Part shown: positions 7,410-8,248 of the stretch, one piece after another | Layout of the letters: every line of letters starts with the position of its first letter | Numbering within the stretch: position 1 is the first letter of the stretch | Position numbers and translations under genes: made by a program | NCBI GenBank assembly: GCA_964454745.1 | Contig: CAYVUI010000152.1 | Span: 1-8,248, forward strand | DNA: 8,248 nt | Reading direction: 5' to 3' | From: CAYVUI01 sp964454745 | GTDB taxonomy: Bacteria; Planctomycetota; Phycisphaerae; Sedimentisphaerales; Anaerohalosphaeraceae | Notes under the pieces: generated by a model | What the model was told of the DNA's origin: nothing | What the model saw: only the letters and a program-made list of their open reading frames with translations | The model's database searches: none

Positions 7410-7425
7410 GCAGGGAACTCCCTGC
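7410..7425. repeat. perfect palindrome upstream of the integrase
   Basis: GCAGGGA and TCCCTGC are exact 7-bp inverted arms around a 2-bp centre, ending 5 bp before ATG 7405. Possible roles are an integrase or regulator binding site, a leader hairpin, or part of a recombination core. A near copy (GCAGGGAACTCCTGC, one base shorter) lies at 4639-4653, inside the HTH gene. Confidence 0.6.
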
Positions 7426-7502
7426 AAATCTTCTATTTTTCAGTTGTTGTGGTCTATCAATAATTGTGTTTTGGATAAACAGAATGTGCATTGTGAGATA
7501 TA

Positions 7503-7634
7503 TTATTTCACAGAAGTATTTTTGTTTTCTTCTTCAGAGAGAAGCAATTGGTATGCAGAATCAAGAATGATATCTGTATCGATACCCTTTTTTGCTTGCT
7601 GCTCAAGGTAATGTAAAAATTCTTTTGTGTTCAT
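7503..7634 (-). CDS. small hypothetical protein upstream of the integrase
   Basis: A 43-codon frame beginning MNTKEFLHYLEQQAKKG and ending EENKNTSVK. It is strongly helical and charged, with hydrophobic residues at amphipathic spacing (FLHYLEQ, IILDSAYQLLL), which is not typical of random AT-rich sequence. It ends 97 bp before the integrase on the same strand and could be co-transcribed as a small regulatory partner. I do not recognise the family, there is no clear ribosome binding site, and the frame is short, so it may be spurious. A TATA-like GAATATACAT lies about 60-70 nt upstream on the coding strand. Confidence 0.5.
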   Translation of the reverse strand: MNTKEFLHYLEQQAKKGIDTDIILDSAYQLLLSEEENKNTSVK

Positions 7635-7885
7635 TTTCTTGTTATTAGTTGGCAATATTTTCTGAAATACTTTTCCAGTTCAAATTGTGATTATGTATAT
7701 TCAAAAATGATCAACTGATTAAGGACTGGATTTGTATCTCTATAACGATTTTTGAAACTGCAGGGACACCGCACGGTCACGCGAGAATAACGGCTTTCAT
7801 AAAATCTCAAGAAAAAAGCAAATAGAGTCTCTGTTTAAAGATCAAATAAACTGTCTTTGAAGGCAATAATTTTATATTCATTGAT

Positions 7886-7983
7886 TGTCGAGCATGAAAC
7901 AATTTCGGAATTATCAAAAAGAGATTATAGAATATATAAATATTTCATGCTGATGAATGAGAGTGTATGTGTTCGACATTCAT
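7886..7983. repeat. cluster of inverted repeats around an AT-rich core
   Basis: AGCATGAAA (7891-7899) is the exact inverse of TTTCATGCT (7943-7951), with 43 bp of mostly A/T between them, including GAATATATAAATA. Flanking these, TGTCGA (7886-7891) pairs with TCGACA (7973-7978), and ATGAATG (7953-7959) is inverted at 7977-7983. The layout could be a regulatory region, an attachment or arm-site cluster for the integrase, or a replication-type element. Confidence 0.45.
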
Positions 7984-8052
7984 ATTCATGACAAAAATAT
8001 CTATATGCCTGTTTCGGCAGAATATTGCATGGTCATGGCCTGGTCAGCGAGT

Positions 8053-8070
8053 TTCGGGCAAATTCGGGCA
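8053..8070. repeat. short direct repeat in GC-rich block
   Basis: TTCGGGCA occurs at 8053-8060 and 8063-8070, 10 bp apart, in a block where GGTCA also recurs (8031, 8042, 8080 and 8120 approximately). No function can be assigned. Confidence 0.5.
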
Positions 8071-8248
8071 GGGTTCGCGGGGTCAGAGACAAGATGCCGA
8101 CTTTAATGGGATGCGAAGCTGGTCACATCGTATATCATGACACACATATCCTATGTGCAGTTAAATTTATATACATGCACATGACACTCACTATCGGACT
8201 CAGCAGGTATTTATTGTAGGCTATATCAATAAATGTCAGAGCAAAACT

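Larger units (their letters stand above)
7635..8248. other. gene-poor right end with repeats
   Basis: About 610 bp without a convincing coding region on either strand. It holds an AT-rich cluster of inverted repeats (7886-7983), a small GC-rich patch at about 7759-7785, and a GC-rich block at 8030-8125 that stands out from the AT-rich flanks. Frames in the GC-rich block are short, and none resembles a protein I know. No tRNA or rRNA could be folded by eye. Confidence 0.5.

Noticed and set aside
8030..8110. tRNA or tRNA fragment (GGGTTCGCGGG looks like a T-loop)
   Set aside because: No acceptor, D or anticodon stem could be paired around it on either strand.
8025..8219. Plus-strand 64-codon frame starting MHGHGLVSEF
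   Set aside because: It has no ribosome binding site, a low-complexity C-terminus rich in I/Y/H/L typical of AT-rich noncoding DNA, and no recognisable family. It lies opposite to all other genes and is better treated as part of the GC-rich block.
1..8248. CRISPR array or insertion-sequence terminal repeats
   Set aside because: No regularly spaced direct repeats of 24-40 bp and no transposase or long matching terminal inverted repeats were seen.

Overview
The window reads as an accessory (mobile-element) region, with every convincing gene on the minus strand. The only gene pointing clearly to a host is the tyrosine recombinase at 6041-7405. It has the architecture and signature motifs of integrases from methanogenic archaea (Methanosarcina-like): a MYDFRHSSACYY box, a YRYGWKK segment, a YYTEFLG active-site segment and a C-terminal coiled coil. 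The other recognisable genes carry bacterial-type domains. My best reading is an AT-rich archaeal genome, probably Methanosarcinales, carrying cargo acquired from bacteria. The host assignment is inference, because there is no rRNA or housekeeping gene to confirm it.

Layout in the direction of transcription (right to left): (a) 7635-8248 is about 600 bp with no convincing gene. It holds an AT-rich cluster of inverted repeats and a conspicuously GC-rich block near 8030-8125. (b) A small 43-codon ORF (7503-7634), then the integrase (6041-7405), which starts next to a perfect 7-bp-arm palindrome. (c) A PcfJ-like protein (5026-5979). (d) A 283-bp gap with a weak hairpin and a very good bacterial-style promoter (TTGACA, 17-bp spacer, TATATT) overlaid with direct repeats that look like operators. 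(e) A tight three-gene unit: an excisionase/MerR-fold DNA-binding protein (4551-4742), a 1042-aa protein combining four RNA-polymerase-alpha-CTD-like helix-hairpin-helix units with a sigma-70 region 4 helix-turn-helix (1408-4536), and an SF2 helicase with an N-terminal phospholipase D nuclease domain (1406 down to the left edge, incomplete).

The three-gene unit is the most interesting part. The gaps are 14 nt and 1 nt, with an internal Shine-Dalgarno for the helicase, so the genes are almost certainly co-transcribed and the last two translationally coupled. A nuclease-helicase with a large multi-domain DNA-binding protein and a small HTH regulator, beside an integrase, is what an anti-phage or anti-plasmid defence island looks like. 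I do not recognise the combination as a named system. The missing genes (helicase C-terminus, perhaps a methylase or further effectors) would lie to the left of the window.
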